Shown here one piece after another: positions 39,340-48,017 of a DNA stretch of 64,000 nucleotides. The notes under the pieces are model-generated. The model worked only from the letters and a program-made list of their open reading frames with translations, was not told the DNA's origin and searched no databases. Positions within the stretch are counted from its first letter, which is position 1, and the number at the start of each line of letters is the position of its first letter. Origin of the DNA: Rhodococcus triatomae BKS 15-14 (lineage in GTDB: Bacteria; Actinomycetota; Actinomycetes; Mycobacteriales; Mycobacteriaceae); NCBI GenBank assembly GCA_000341795.1, contig AODO01000006.1, forward strand, positions 124,001-188,000, written 5' to 3'. The translations under genes were made by a program, and so were the position numbers.

Positions 39340-39588
39340 TCAGCGCGCGCCGGCGAGCAGCGCGATCCAGCCCAGCGCGACCCCGGCCGCCGCCCCGTAC
39401 ACCACCCAACGCCAGACCGGCACCGCACGCCACTGCCACAGCGTCGGCGCCACACCGACCGCGACGATCACGTTCACGACGACGGCGAGCAGGGGGTGGA
39501 CCGCGATCATCGCGGCGCCACAGGCGATCACCGCGGCCACGACCAGGGCCGCGGAGAAGGTGGACACCACCAGTGCGGGACCGCTCAT
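39340..39588 (-). CDS. Small DUF2537-type membrane protein
   Basis: The product is 82 aa with three hydrophobic helices and a conserved WQWRAVPVWRWVVYG region. Its ATG overlaps the stop of the RNA methyltransferase gene (ATGA). In M. tuberculosis a similar small membrane protein (Rv0879c region) is near Rv0880 and Rv0881. The function is unknown. Confidence 0.75.
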   Translation of the reverse strand: MSGPALVVSTFSAALVVAAVIACGAAMIAVHPLLAVVVNVIVAVGVAPTLWQWRAVPVWRWVVYGAAAGVALGWIALLAGAR

Positions 39589-40388
39589 CCGAGGCGGACG
39601 CGCTCGTAGAACGCCATCGCCGCGGCGGTGGCGACGTTGAGCGAATCGGTGCCGGGGGCCATCGGGATGCGAGCGCGGACATCGGTCCTGCGCATCGTGT
39701 ACTCCGAGAGTCCGGGGCCCTCCGCACCGAGCAGCAATGCCACCCGATCGCCGGTCATCGCTTCGGCGAGGGTCGGCTCCTTCGGATTCGGAGTCAGCGA
39801 GATGAGCTGAAAACCCCTGTCCCGCAGCAACTGCAATCCGTGGGGCCATTCCGGCACGCGCGCGAACGGAACTCGGAGCACATGCCCCATCGACACGCGA
39901 ACGGCTCGCCGGTACAGCGGGTCCGCGCAGCGGTCACCGAACAGCACGGCGTCCACGCCGAGTCCCGCCGCGTTCCGGAACATCGAACCGATGTTCTCGT
40001 GGTCGTTGACACCCTCGAGCACCGCGACGGTGCGCGCGCCGGTGAGCACGTCGTCGAGATCCAGTGCGGGCGCCCGGTGTGCGGCGGCGAGCACCCCCCG
40101 GTTGAGGTGGAAGCCCACCACTTCGGCCATCACCTCCGCGGACGTCCGGTAGAAGGGGGCGTCGACATCGCGCAGGTCGTCTGCCAGTTCACCGAGACGC
40201 CGGTCGACCCCGAGCAGGCTGATCGGTGCGAAACGGGACGACAGCAGTCGTTGCGCGACGAGCACGCCCTCGGCGATGACGAGACCCTTGCCGTCGGGCA
40301 GGTCGGGTCGACGATCCGAGGAGTTCAGATCGCGGAAGTCGTCCAGCCGCGGATCCGCGGGATTGTCGATGTCGATAACGTCGGCCAC
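39585..40388 (-). CDS. SpoU/TrmH-family RNA 2'-O-methyltransferase
   Basis: The product is 267 aa. A substrate-binding N-domain precedes a SPOUT methyltransferase domain with the knot motifs LEGVNDHENIGSMFRNAAGL, LLLGAEGPGLSE and IPMAPGTDSLNVATAAAM. It methylates ribose 2'-O of rRNA or tRNA using S-adenosylmethionine. It corresponds to mycobacterial Rv0881. The GTG at 40388 is selected since VADVIDIDNPADPRLDDFRD lines up with the Rv0881 start; another GTG 18 bases upstream with GAGGT in front is possible. The target nucleotide is unknown. MarR lies upstream on the same strand. Confidence 0.92.
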   Translation of the reverse strand: MADVIDIDNPADPRLDDFRDLNSSDRRPDLPDGKGLVIAEGVLVAQRLLSSRFAPISLLGVDRRLGELADDLRDVDAPFYRTSAEVMAEVVGFHLNRGVLAAAHRAPALDLDDVLTGARTVAVLEGVNDHENIGSMFRNAAGLGVDAVLFGDRCADPLYRRAVRVSMGHVLRVPFARVPEWPHGLQLLRDRGFQLISLTPNPKEPTLAEAMTGDRVALLLGAEGPGLSEYTMRRTDVRARIPMAPGTDSLNVATAAAMAFYERVRLG

Positions 40389-40494
40389 GCGACCATCTTG
40401 CCGCACCGGACCTCGTGAGATTCCACCCCTGTGAGTGCGTCGATGCCGCACTCTCCGTCCCCCGGTTCCCCCCAGTGACACCCCCGCTACTCGG

Positions 40495-40926
40495 TTACTC
40501 CGAGTTGGTGACCAGCCCGCTGATGATGTCGACCGACTTCCTCAGGACCGCCAGCTGTTCCTCGTCGAGGCCCGCCAGCTGACTGGTCATCCACTTCTCG
40601 CGGGCGCTGGTCTCGTCCGCGAGGAGCGCCTGCCCGGAGTCGGTGAGCGAGACGATGATCTGCCTGCCGTCGGTGGGGTGCGGCGCCCGTGCCACCAGCC
40701 CCAGATCGGCGAGGGACGCGATCACCCTGGTCATCGACGGCGGCTGCACCCGCTCCTTCGCCGCGAGGCCGCCGGGCGTCATCGGCCCGTGCTCGTCGAG
40801 GCTGGCGATGGCGGACAGCTGCGTCAACGACACCGGCGAGTCCGCCCTCCGCCCTCGAAGGTGCCGGGACAGGCGCACGACAGCCAGGGACAGGTCACTG
40901 GCGAGTGAGCGGGTATCCAAAGTCAC
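40495..40926 (-). CDS. MarR-family transcriptional regulator
   Basis: The product is 143 aa: a single winged-helix domain with dimerisation helices. Typical elements are LTQLSAIASLDEHGPMTPGG, KERVQPPSMTRVIASLADLG and the wing DGRQIIVSLTDSG. It corresponds to Rv0880 of M. tuberculosis. MarR regulators usually repress a neighbouring permease or detoxifying gene and release on binding a phenolic ligand or on oxidation. The purine permease gene upstream on the same strand is a possible target. The GTG start is close to the permease stop (33 bp). Confidence 0.92.
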   Translation of the reverse strand: MTLDTRSLASDLSLAVVRLSRHLRGRRADSPVSLTQLSAIASLDEHGPMTPGGLAAKERVQPPSMTRVIASLADLGLVARAPHPTDGRQIIVSLTDSGQALLADETSAREKWMTSQLAGLDEEQLAVLRKSVDIISGLVTNSE

Positions 40927-40959
40927 TCACGGAGGATACGGCACTGGTAGAGAACTGGT

Positions 40960-42414
40960 TCAGGTAATCGCGTCAGTTATCGGACCGACAGCAAAATACG
41001 CGACGAACAGGCCGGCGACGATCCAGAGCAGCGGGTGGATCTGCTTCGCCTTGCCGCTCGCCGCGCCGATCACGACCCACGCGATGAAGCCGACGCCGAT
41101 GCCGTTGGCGATCGAGTACGTGAACGGCATGACGACCATCGTGAGGAAGGCGGGCAACGCGACGTCGAACTTGGTGAAGTCGATGTCGCGGACCTGACCG
41201 ATCATCAGCGCGCCGACCACCACGAGCGCGGGCGCCGCGGCCTCGATCGGCACGATGCCGTACAGCGGGGTCAGGAACATCGCGCCCAGGAACAGCAAGC
41301 CGGTGACGACGTTCGCGAGCCCGGTGCGCGCGCCCTCGGCGATGCCCGAAGCCGACTCGACGAACACCGTGTTCGACGACGCCGACGCCGCACCACCGAC
41401 GATGGCGCCGGTGCCCTCGACGACCAGCGCCTTGCCGACGTTCGGCAGGGTGCCGTGCTTGTCGGTGAGCTCGGCTTCCTTTCCGAGCCCCGTCATGGTG
41501 CCCATGGCGTCGAAGAAGTTGGCCAGGACGAGGGTGAACACCAGCAGGCTCGCGGACAGCACGCCGATCCGGGTGAAGGCACCGACGAGGCTCACGTCGC
41601 CGACGAGCGACAGGTCGGGTGTCTGCAGCAGGACGTCGGGCAGGCCCGGCACCGTCAGGTTCCAGCCCTCCGGGTGGACGCCGGCCGAGGCGCCGATGTC
41701 GAAGACCGCCTCCAGGATCGCGGCGAGAACGGTGGTCACCACGATGCCGATGAGCAGTCCGCCGCGCACGCGGCGCGCGACCAGGATGCCCATCAGCAGC
41801 ACACCGAACACGAACACCACCGTCGGCCACGACGCGATCGACCCGTCGATGCCGAGGCCGACCGGAACGGTGGTTCCGGCCTCGTCCGGGATGCGCCGCA
41901 CGAAGCCGGCGTCGACGAAGCCGATGAACGCGATGAACATGCCGATGCCGGCCGCGATCGCCGACTTGAGCGCGTCGGGGATGGCGTTGAAGACCGCTGT
42001 TCGGAAGCCGGTGACCGCGAGGACGACGATGATGATGCCGTCGATCACCACCAGGCCCATCGCCTCCGGCCAGGTGACCTGGGGCGCGATCGTGACGGCG
42101 AGGAGGGTGTTGATGCCGAGGCCGGCGGCGATGCCGAACGGATAGTTCGCGACGATGCCGAACACGATGCTCATCAGGCCGGCGACGAGCGCGGTGACGG
42201 CGGCGACCTGGGTGACGGGCAGGATGTTGCCGAGGACGTCGGTCTTGGCCGCGGCGTCGTCCGCCGAGAAGCTACCGAGGATCAGCGGGTTGAGGACCAC
42301 GATGTAGGACATCGCCACGAAGGTGACGAGACCGCCGCGGACCTCCCTGTTCATGGTCGATCCACGCTCGGTGATCTTGAAATAGTTGTCCAGTATCCGA
42401 GACGTTCCCGACAT
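40960..42414 (-). CDS. NCS2 purine permease, AzgA type
   Basis: The product is 484 aa with 14 predicted membrane segments. It begins LDNYFKITERGSTMNREVRG, the family hallmark, and has TFVAMSYIVVLNPLIL and FFDAMGTMTGLG further on. AzgA-like proteins are proton symporters for guanine, hypoxanthine and adenine. The ATG at 42414 is used because GAGG and GGGAAG precede it; another ATG lies 30 bases upstream without a ribosome site. The 33-bp gap to marR suggests possible cotranscription. A deaminase gene that could act on the imported base lies 5.6 kb away. Confidence 0.93.
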   Translation of the reverse strand: MSGTSRILDNYFKITERGSTMNREVRGGLVTFVAMSYIVVLNPLILGSFSADDAAAKTDVLGNILPVTQVAAVTALVAGLMSIVFGIVANYPFGIAAGLGINTLLAVTIAPQVTWPEAMGLVVIDGIIIVVLAVTGFRTAVFNAIPDALKSAIAAGIGMFIAFIGFVDAGFVRRIPDEAGTTVPVGLGIDGSIASWPTVVFVFGVLLMGILVARRVRGGLLIGIVVTTVLAAILEAVFDIGASAGVHPEGWNLTVPGLPDVLLQTPDLSLVGDVSLVGAFTRIGVLSASLLVFTLVLANFFDAMGTMTGLGKEAELTDKHGTLPNVGKALVVEGTGAIVGGAASASSNTVFVESASGIAEGARTGLANVVTGLLFLGAMFLTPLYGIVPIEAAAPALVVVGALMIGQVRDIDFTKFDVALPAFLTMVVMPFTYSIANGIGVGFIAWVVIGAASGKAKQIHPLLWIVAGLFVAYFAVGPITDAIT

Positions 42415-42506
42415 CTTCCCGTCCTCAGGCCCAAAAGTGTGCATGCGACAGTGGTCGCCAGAGGAGCCTAAGCCACGAGCGACCGGCACCGCGTGCCGGT
42501 AGCGTC

Positions 42507-42761
42507 GTGTCGGTGAGCGAGACACGCAACGACCCCCTGCTGCCGGCCCGGCTGACCGATCCCCGGCCGGTGCTGGCGATCGGCACCGCCGCCTGGTTGG
42601 TCGCCACCGTCGCGGTGCTGGCCTCCGGTGAGCGCTGGGAGTCGGCGCTGCCCGTGTGCTGGGCGGGACTGGGGTTCGGTGTGGTCGGCACCGCCCTCTA
42701 CCTGGTGCAGCGCCGGGCCGCCCGCCGTGGCAGCAGGACGGCCCAGCACGGCCTCGACTGA
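42507..42761 (+). CDS. DUF2530 small membrane protein
   Basis: The product is 84 aa with two transmembrane helices (about 23-42 and 50-68) and the conserved LTDPRPVLAIGTAAWLVA opening, then RWESALPVCWAGLGFG. DUF2530 proteins are small actinobacterial inner-membrane proteins of unknown role. Two in-frame GTG codons (42507 and 42513) are possible starts and neither has a clear ribosome site. It is divergent from the permease and convergent with the YhgE gene, with only 1 bp between stops. Confidence 0.8.
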   Translation: MSVSETRNDPLLPARLTDPRPVLAIGTAAWLVATVAVLASGERWESALPVCWAGLGFGVVGTALYLVQRRAARRGSRTAQHGLD

Positions 42762-42762
42762 G

Positions 42763-44655
42763 CTAGCGGACCGAGACCGGGAACTGGTCGGTGAGTTCGC
42801 CGGGCTCCGCCGACGGTTCCGGGTCGTCGTCCTCGCGATGGCGGCTGCGCCACCAGATCGTCAGGGCAACCGATCCGACGACCAGCACCACCAGAACCGC
42901 GATCGCGAGCCAGAACCGGGGACCCCAGTACCCGACGAGCGACATCCGAATGGCGTTGCGGGCGTAGGTCAACGGCATCAGATCGTGCAGCCAGCGCAGC
43001 GGCGCCGGCATCTGCTCGATCGGATACACCGCACCGAATGCGAAGATCTGGACCATCAGGGCGCCGAGGCCGACGAAGGTGCCGACCACCGCGCCGAACA
43101 CGACGGTGAACAGCCGAGCCGTCGCGACCGCGGCCGCCCCGACCAGCAGCAGCACCGCGAACAGCGCCAGCGCACTCGGCGGTTCCGCATCGGCGACGGT
43201 CATCGACAGCACCGCCATCAGGGCAGCCGCTGCGACGGTGACGGCCGCGGGCACCCGGTATCGGCGCAGACCCTCCCGCACGACGGACTCGTGCACCCGT
43301 CCGTGCGGACGGCGAGGTGGACGCACGACGAACCAGGTGAGGATGCCGATCAGGAACAGCAGGACCGACATCAGGGCAGGCACGACCCCGGGCCCGAAAC
43401 CGGCCGCGGGTGCGATGTTGCGTTCGCTGACCGTGACCGGCGACGAGATCACTCCCGCGGTGGTGACGCGCTCCGTGTCGGTGAACTGCGGCACCTGCTG
43501 CGCGCCGTCGGCGAGACCGGACGCGAGTTCCGCGCTGCCCGCGTCGAGCTGGCCGACGCCGTCGAGCAGCTGACCGAGTCCGTCCCGAAGCTGGACGCCG
43601 CCCGCGTCGAGCTGGCCGAGACCGCTCGCGAGTTCGTTGGCACCCGCGTCGAGCTGACCCGCTCCGGTGCTGAGCTCGCCGAGTCCGGTGTTCAGCTCCG
43701 CGGCGCCCGCCGCGGCCGATTCCAGTCCGCCGCGGTAGTCGGCGTTCGGGTCGGACAGTTCGTAGGCGATCTGCCGGGCGCCGTCGCGCAGCTGCTGGAT
43801 CTGGCCGAGGATCTCGTCGTCGGACAGTCCCGCCGCGACGATCGCGTCCGCCAGCGGCCCGACGACGGTGTCGATGACCTCGCTGATCTGTGTGGCGCCG
43901 GCGCCGAGCTCGTCGGTGCCCGCGACGAGCTGGTTCAGCCCGTCGCTGAGCTCCCCCGAGCCGGCGGCGGCCTCCGCGGCTCCCGCCGCGAGCTGGCCGG
44001 TGCCGTCGGCGAGTTCGAGGCTGCCGGCGTGCGCTTCCCCGAGCCCGGCGGAGAGTTCGACACTGCCCGCGGCCAGTTCGGTGGTCCCGGTGAGTGCCTC
44101 GCCGGTGCCGTCGTTGAGCTGCTGGGCACCGGCCGCGGCGTCGGCCAGGCCCTTCCCGACGTCGCCGAGGCCGAGCAGCACCTGGTCGACGGTCTGTTCC
44201 CCGATGGTCTCCGAGACCGCCGAACGGACCTGGGCCATCACCGATTCGCCGACCGGCGTGGCGACCAGGCTGTTGTGGTCGTTGTAGACGACGTCCAGGC
44301 GGGCCTTCTCACCGTTTCCGCTCGCGGCGCTCGCGATGTCGGCGCTGAAGTCCTCCGGGATCACGACGGAGAAGTAGTAGCGCCCGTCGTCCACGCCGTC
44401 CGTGGCCTCCTCGAGGGTGACCACCTGCCAGTTCACGTCACCGCTCTCGACCAGTGCTGCCGTGACGTCGTCACCTGCCGTCAGCCGGGTGCCGTCGAGG
44501 TCCGCGCCCGCGTCGGCGTTGACGATGGCGACGGGCAGGCGGGAGACGGTGTCGCCCGGATCCCAGAGCGCCCACATGTAGAAGCCGAGGAGCGCCAGCG
44601 GCGCTATGACCAGCGCAGCGAGCGCGGTCCGGGTCAGATGGGTGCGTCGCGACAT
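42763..44655 (-). CDS. YhgE/Pip-type membrane protein with large coiled-coil exodomain
   Basis: The product is 630 aa. One N-terminal helix (about 10-30) is followed by an extracytoplasmic domain (about 35-400) and then five or six C-terminal helices in an ABC-2-like block. The middle of the exodomain repeats an 11-residue unit of the form L-x-x-G-A-x-x-L-x-x-G (QLDAGANELASGLGQLDAGG) many times, a hendecad coiled-coil. The family includes phage infection protein Pip, YhgE and EsaA of type VII secretion, and RND-like drug exporters of this type exist. A perfect TetR-like operator is 25 bases upstream, so the gene is probably repressor-controlled. Substrate unknown. Confidence 0.88.
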   Translation of the reverse strand: MSRRTHLTRTALAALVIAPLALLGFYMWALWDPGDTVSRLPVAIVNADAGADLDGTRLTAGDDVTAALVESGDVNWQVVTLEEATDGVDDGRYYFSVVIPEDFSADIASAASGNGEKARLDVVYNDHNSLVATPVGESVMAQVRSAVSETIGEQTVDQVLLGLGDVGKGLADAAAGAQQLNDGTGEALTGTTELAAGSVELSAGLGEAHAGSLELADGTGQLAAGAAEAAAGSGELSDGLNQLVAGTDELGAGATQISEVIDTVVGPLADAIVAAGLSDDEILGQIQQLRDGARQIAYELSDPNADYRGGLESAAAGAAELNTGLGELSTGAGQLDAGANELASGLGQLDAGGVQLRDGLGQLLDGVGQLDAGSAELASGLADGAQQVPQFTDTERVTTAGVISSPVTVSERNIAPAAGFGPGVVPALMSVLLFLIGILTWFVVRPPRRPHGRVHESVVREGLRRYRVPAAVTVAAAALMAVLSMTVADAEPPSALALFAVLLLVGAAAVATARLFTVVFGAVVGTFVGLGALMVQIFAFGAVYPIEQMPAPLRWLHDLMPLTYARNAIRMSLVGYWGPRFWLAIAVLVVLVVGSVALTIWWRSRHREDDDPEPSAEPGELTDQFPVSVR

Positions 44656-44679
44656 CGGATTTCTCCCCAGGCCAGGTAT

Positions 44680-44693
44680 TGGACGTCCGTCCA
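44680..44693. promoter_or_regulatory. TetR-type operator upstream of the YhgE gene
   Basis: TGGACGTCCGTCCA is a perfect 6-2-6 inverted repeat (TGGACG-TC-CGTCCA), 25 bases before the YhgE start. YhgE-type exporters are often paired with a TetR repressor that binds such sites. No TetR gene is in this window, so the repressor is encoded elsewhere or the site serves another family. Confidence 0.6.
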
Positions 44694-44719
44694 GCTTGGT
44701 CAGGGTAGAGAGTCCGCCG

Positions 44720-45295
44720 CTATCGCGTCACCGTTTCGCCGGATTCCCCTGAAATGCCGCGAGCCCGCCCGAACCGTGCGGAGCCGGCTATCCACACCGC
44801 AGCCCAGGCGACCCCGAGCAGCCAACCCGCCAGCACGTCCGTGAACCAGTGCGCCGCCAGGTACACGCGAGACAGACCGATGGCCAACGTCCACAGGGTC
44901 AGTCCGGCGATCACGACCGGACGCAGCCGACCCGTCACCCGGACCAAAACTGCCCCGACGACACACACCAGGATCGCCGACATCATCGCGTGCCCGGACG
45001 GGAACGAGCGGGTGAACTCGTGCACGAGACGCACAGGGACCGGTGGGCGATCCCGGCCGAACACCAGTTTCAGACCACTCATGAGCAGAAACCCACTGGC
45101 CATCGCGCCGCCGACCATGACCGCGTCGACCTGGCGGTTGCGGCGCAACAGCGCGAGCACGAGCGCCACCGTGATCGCCGTGGCGACGATCGTGTCCCCG
45201 AAGTGGGTGACGACGGTGACGACGTCCGTGAGCCACGGGGTGCGCACGGCCACCATCTCGTCGAGGACCTCCTGGTCCAGTGGGTTACCAGGCAC
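44720..45295 (-). CDS. PAP2-superfamily phosphatase, membrane-bound
   Basis: The product is 191 aa with about five helices. All three PAP2 motifs are present: KLVFGRDRPP (Kx6RP), SFPSGHAMMS (PSGH) and SRVYLAAHWFTD (SRx5Hx3D). It should dephosphorylate lipid phosphates such as undecaprenyl pyrophosphate or phosphatidate at the outer membrane face. The GTG at 45295 has a G-rich tract upstream and overlaps the preceding gene by 11 bp; the frame is open further upstream but without homology. It is the last gene of a three-gene overlapping string. Confidence 0.88.
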   Translation of the reverse strand: MPGNPLDQEVLDEMVAVRTPWLTDVVTVVTHFGDTIVATAITVALVLALLRRNRQVDAVMVGGAMASGFLLMSGLKLVFGRDRPPVPVRLVHEFTRSFPSGHAMMSAILVCVVGAVLVRVTGRLRPVVIAGLTLWTLAIGLSRVYLAAHWFTDVLAGWLLGVAWAAVWIAGSARFGRARGISGESGETVTR

Positions 45296-48017
45296 CGGCA
45301 ACCCCCGGGTCCAGTCGCCCGGCGTCGACGTGGGTGCGTCCCGAATCGTCCACCCACCACGGCACCGCGGCATCGCCGCGCACCGCACCCGACAGCCGCA
45401 CCGTCAAGGCGTCGTGCACCACCACCTCGCCCGCGGGCAGGGCCCGCCGCGCCGACACCGACGCCAGCACCGCACCCGGTTCGCGGGCCCACTCGGCGGC
45501 GCGGCCGGCGCCCAGCACCTCGCCCCGCACCGCCTCCGACGCCGGGGCGACGTCGAGCAGATCCGCCAGCGCACCGGCGGATGCCAGATCTCCCACGACC
45601 AGCCTGTCGGCCGGAACGACGCCCACCGTCCAGGCGCGGTCCAGGACGATCGCATCGGCGGCGTCCACCACGACGCCGGAGATCGCCCGCACCCGCGTCG
45701 GCGGCGACAGCGCCTCCAGGTCGAGCACTCCGGCGGCGGTGGCCTCGGCCAGCAACCGGTGTGTCCGTGCGATCACCGCGGGTGCCGGGGCGCGCTGCGG
45801 ATCGGCGAGCCGGTCGAGCAGCAGCTCCGCCGTCTCGGTGCGCTCGATCCGACCCGCCGCCAACGCCCCCGACAGCGCGGCGGCGTGCGGATGGTCGAGG
45901 GGATCGAGCAGACCCTCGAAGGTCGGATCGTCCGGTGAGCGCAAGGCCGACAACGGCACACCGCCGACGCGGGCGTGCCTGCGCAACCACCAGGCGCTGT
46001 ACCCGTCACGGTCGGCGAGCAGCGTGGCCGTCTCGGTGTCCGATGCCAGCAACGTCAGCGCGTCGGGCCACCGGTCCGGATCGACCAGGTCGAGGTCGCG
46101 AACGGCGACGAGCAGCTCCGGGTCGTCGGACAATGTTGCCCACCAGTCCGACTCGTCGTCGAGGTCGTGGTCGGGGCCGGTCGGCAGTTCGGCTCGCAGT
46201 ACCGCGAATCCCCATCCGACTCCCAGGGCCCGCAACGTCTCGGCACCGTGCACCTCGACGACGCGGTCCGCGACCGTTCCGAACGGCGACTCCGGCACCA
46301 GCACGTCCGCCAGCGGGGCACCCGGCAGCAGCAACTCGTCCGCGGCCTGGAGCTCACCGAACCGGTCCGGCAACGGCAGTCCCCCGAGCCAGCCCGGCAG
46401 CGGGCCCGCCGCGGCGTCGGCGACCAGGGGCAGCACTGCGGCGGCGAGTTCGTCCGCATCGCCCTCCCCGTCCCACAGCGCATCGATCCGCTCGCGCAGC
46501 GCCGGATCGGACAGCACGTCGAGCGCGCCGACCTGGGTGGCCCCCAGCCGTGCGAGCAGCGGATCCGCCGCCGCGGGGTGCACCAGGCGCACCCAGTCGA
46601 CCCCTGCGCCGCCGATCCCCTCCCCGAGCACGACGGTCCGCGGCCCGGTGACCGTCCGGCCGTCCGCCAACGGAACCGGGATCGCCGCCAGTTCCTCGAC
46701 CGCGAGCGCGTCGACCACCAGCGGAGTCAGAGCCTCGTACAACCGGCCCCACCACTCGGCGGCGCGATCCTGCCCGGCGAGCAGTTCCGCGAGGCGCGCC
46801 AAACCGATCCGGTGCACCCCCACGGCGGCGAGGGCGCGCGCGTCGCCCCGGCCTGACAGTTCGGGACGCACGAGCCCCGGAACGGCGTCGGTGAGGACAT
46901 CCGTGAGTTCCGGGGTCGACCCGGGCAGCACCGATGCGTCGCGGGGACGGAGGAGGTCCCCGTTCGCCCCCGGCAGCCACGGGTGGTCGACCAGCTCGCG
47001 CAGCACGGCGTCGCGCAGTTGCTCGTCCACCGCGCCTGCCGCGAACCCGGGCAGCGGGACGAGCGCCGTTCGCTGCGACTCCGGCAGCGAGGCAACGAAT
47101 TCCGCGTATCCGTCGGCGAGATGGGCGATCGCGGCGCCCGGAAGAACTCGCCTGCGGTCCGGTTGCAGGTCCGCCGAGGCGACGACGAGCGCGGGCAGGG
47201 TCAACGCCTCGTCGGTGCGCGTCGGTGCCCGTAGTACGTCGTCGGCCACAGGGCGCACGGACCCGTCCGACACCGGCACCAGCCAGCGCGCGGACGGCGC
47301 CGTGAACTGCCACCACACGCGGTCACCTACGGTGACCTCGGTCAGCCCCCCACCGAGATCCCGCTCCACGCGGACGAACTCGTCGTCCCCGATCCGAACG
47401 GACTGCAGCGCAGGCAGTTCCAGAAGAAGGTCGGCGGCCTCGGCGCGCATCGTCGCCAGCACCTCGTCGAGATCGACGCCCGGGCGCGGTGCGATCACCA
47501 CCTCGGTGTCGAATCCGGAGGCGGGCCGCGCATCCGTCGGCCAGACCAGGCGCAACGTCGGGACGCCGGACTCCGGTTCGGCGATACCGGCCAGGCCGAT
47601 CTCGGCTCGGGTCCTGGCCGCCGAGAACGCGATCGAGCCGGACGACGAGCGCACCTCGACCTCGTCACCGATCGCGAGGACCGCCGTGAACCCCACCCCG
47701 AACCGCCCGACGCCCTCCGTCTTGCCGGACACCCGCAGCGCAGACAGTGCCTGCACACCCGATTCGTCCAGTGGCGCACCGACATTCGCGACGTGCAGGC
47801 CGTCAGGGCCGATCCGGACGTCGAGCCGACCGGGAACTCCGGCCCGGGCCGCGGCGTCCGCGGCGTTCTGCGCCAGCTCGGTCAGCACTCGGTCGCGGTA
47901 GCCGCCACGGACCAGATCGGACTCGGTCGCGGCGTCCTCGCGCAGCCTCGTCGGCGACGAGGACCAGGCGAGCAGAGTCGCTGCCCGCAGTGAGTCTGCG
48001 CCGAAGGGGTCGGTCAC
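45285..48017 (-). CDS. Hsp90/sacsin-like ATPase-domain protein
   Basis: The product is 910 aa. The N-terminal 230 residues are a GHKL ATP-binding domain with the N-box ELAQNAADAA, and a GVGRFGVGFTAVL lid, as in Hsp90 and sacsin repeats. The rest is helical with no recognised domain, and is Asp/Ala/Leu-rich. Sacsin-like bacterial proteins are thought to be chaperones, but this group is uncharacterised. The GTG at 48017 overlaps the DUF3027 stop (GTGA); its TAA end overlaps the PAP2 start. Client and activity are unknown. Confidence 0.85.
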   Translation of the reverse strand: MTDPFGADSLRAATLLAWSSSPTRLREDAATESDLVRGGYRDRVLTELAQNAADAAARAGVPGRLDVRIGPDGLHVANVGAPLDESGVQALSALRVSGKTEGVGRFGVGFTAVLAIGDEVEVRSSSGSIAFSAARTRAEIGLAGIAEPESGVPTLRLVWPTDARPASGFDTEVVIAPRPGVDLDEVLATMRAEAADLLLELPALQSVRIGDDEFVRVERDLGGGLTEVTVGDRVWWQFTAPSARWLVPVSDGSVRPVADDVLRAPTRTDEALTLPALVVASADLQPDRRRVLPGAAIAHLADGYAEFVASLPESQRTALVPLPGFAAGAVDEQLRDAVLRELVDHPWLPGANGDLLRPRDASVLPGSTPELTDVLTDAVPGLVRPELSGRGDARALAAVGVHRIGLARLAELLAGQDRAAEWWGRLYEALTPLVVDALAVEELAAIPVPLADGRTVTGPRTVVLGEGIGGAGVDWVRLVHPAAADPLLARLGATQVGALDVLSDPALRERIDALWDGEGDADELAAAVLPLVADAAAGPLPGWLGGLPLPDRFGELQAADELLLPGAPLADVLVPESPFGTVADRVVEVHGAETLRALGVGWGFAVLRAELPTGPDHDLDDESDWWATLSDDPELLVAVRDLDLVDPDRWPDALTLLASDTETATLLADRDGYSAWWLRRHARVGGVPLSALRSPDDPTFEGLLDPLDHPHAAALSGALAAGRIERTETAELLLDRLADPQRAPAPAVIARTHRLLAEATAAGVLDLEALSPPTRVRAISGVVVDAADAIVLDRAWTVGVVPADRLVVGDLASAGALADLLDVAPASEAVRGEVLGAGRAAEWAREPGAVLASVSARRALPAGEVVVHDALTVRLSGAVRGDAAVPWWVDDSGRTHVDAGRLDPGVAGAW

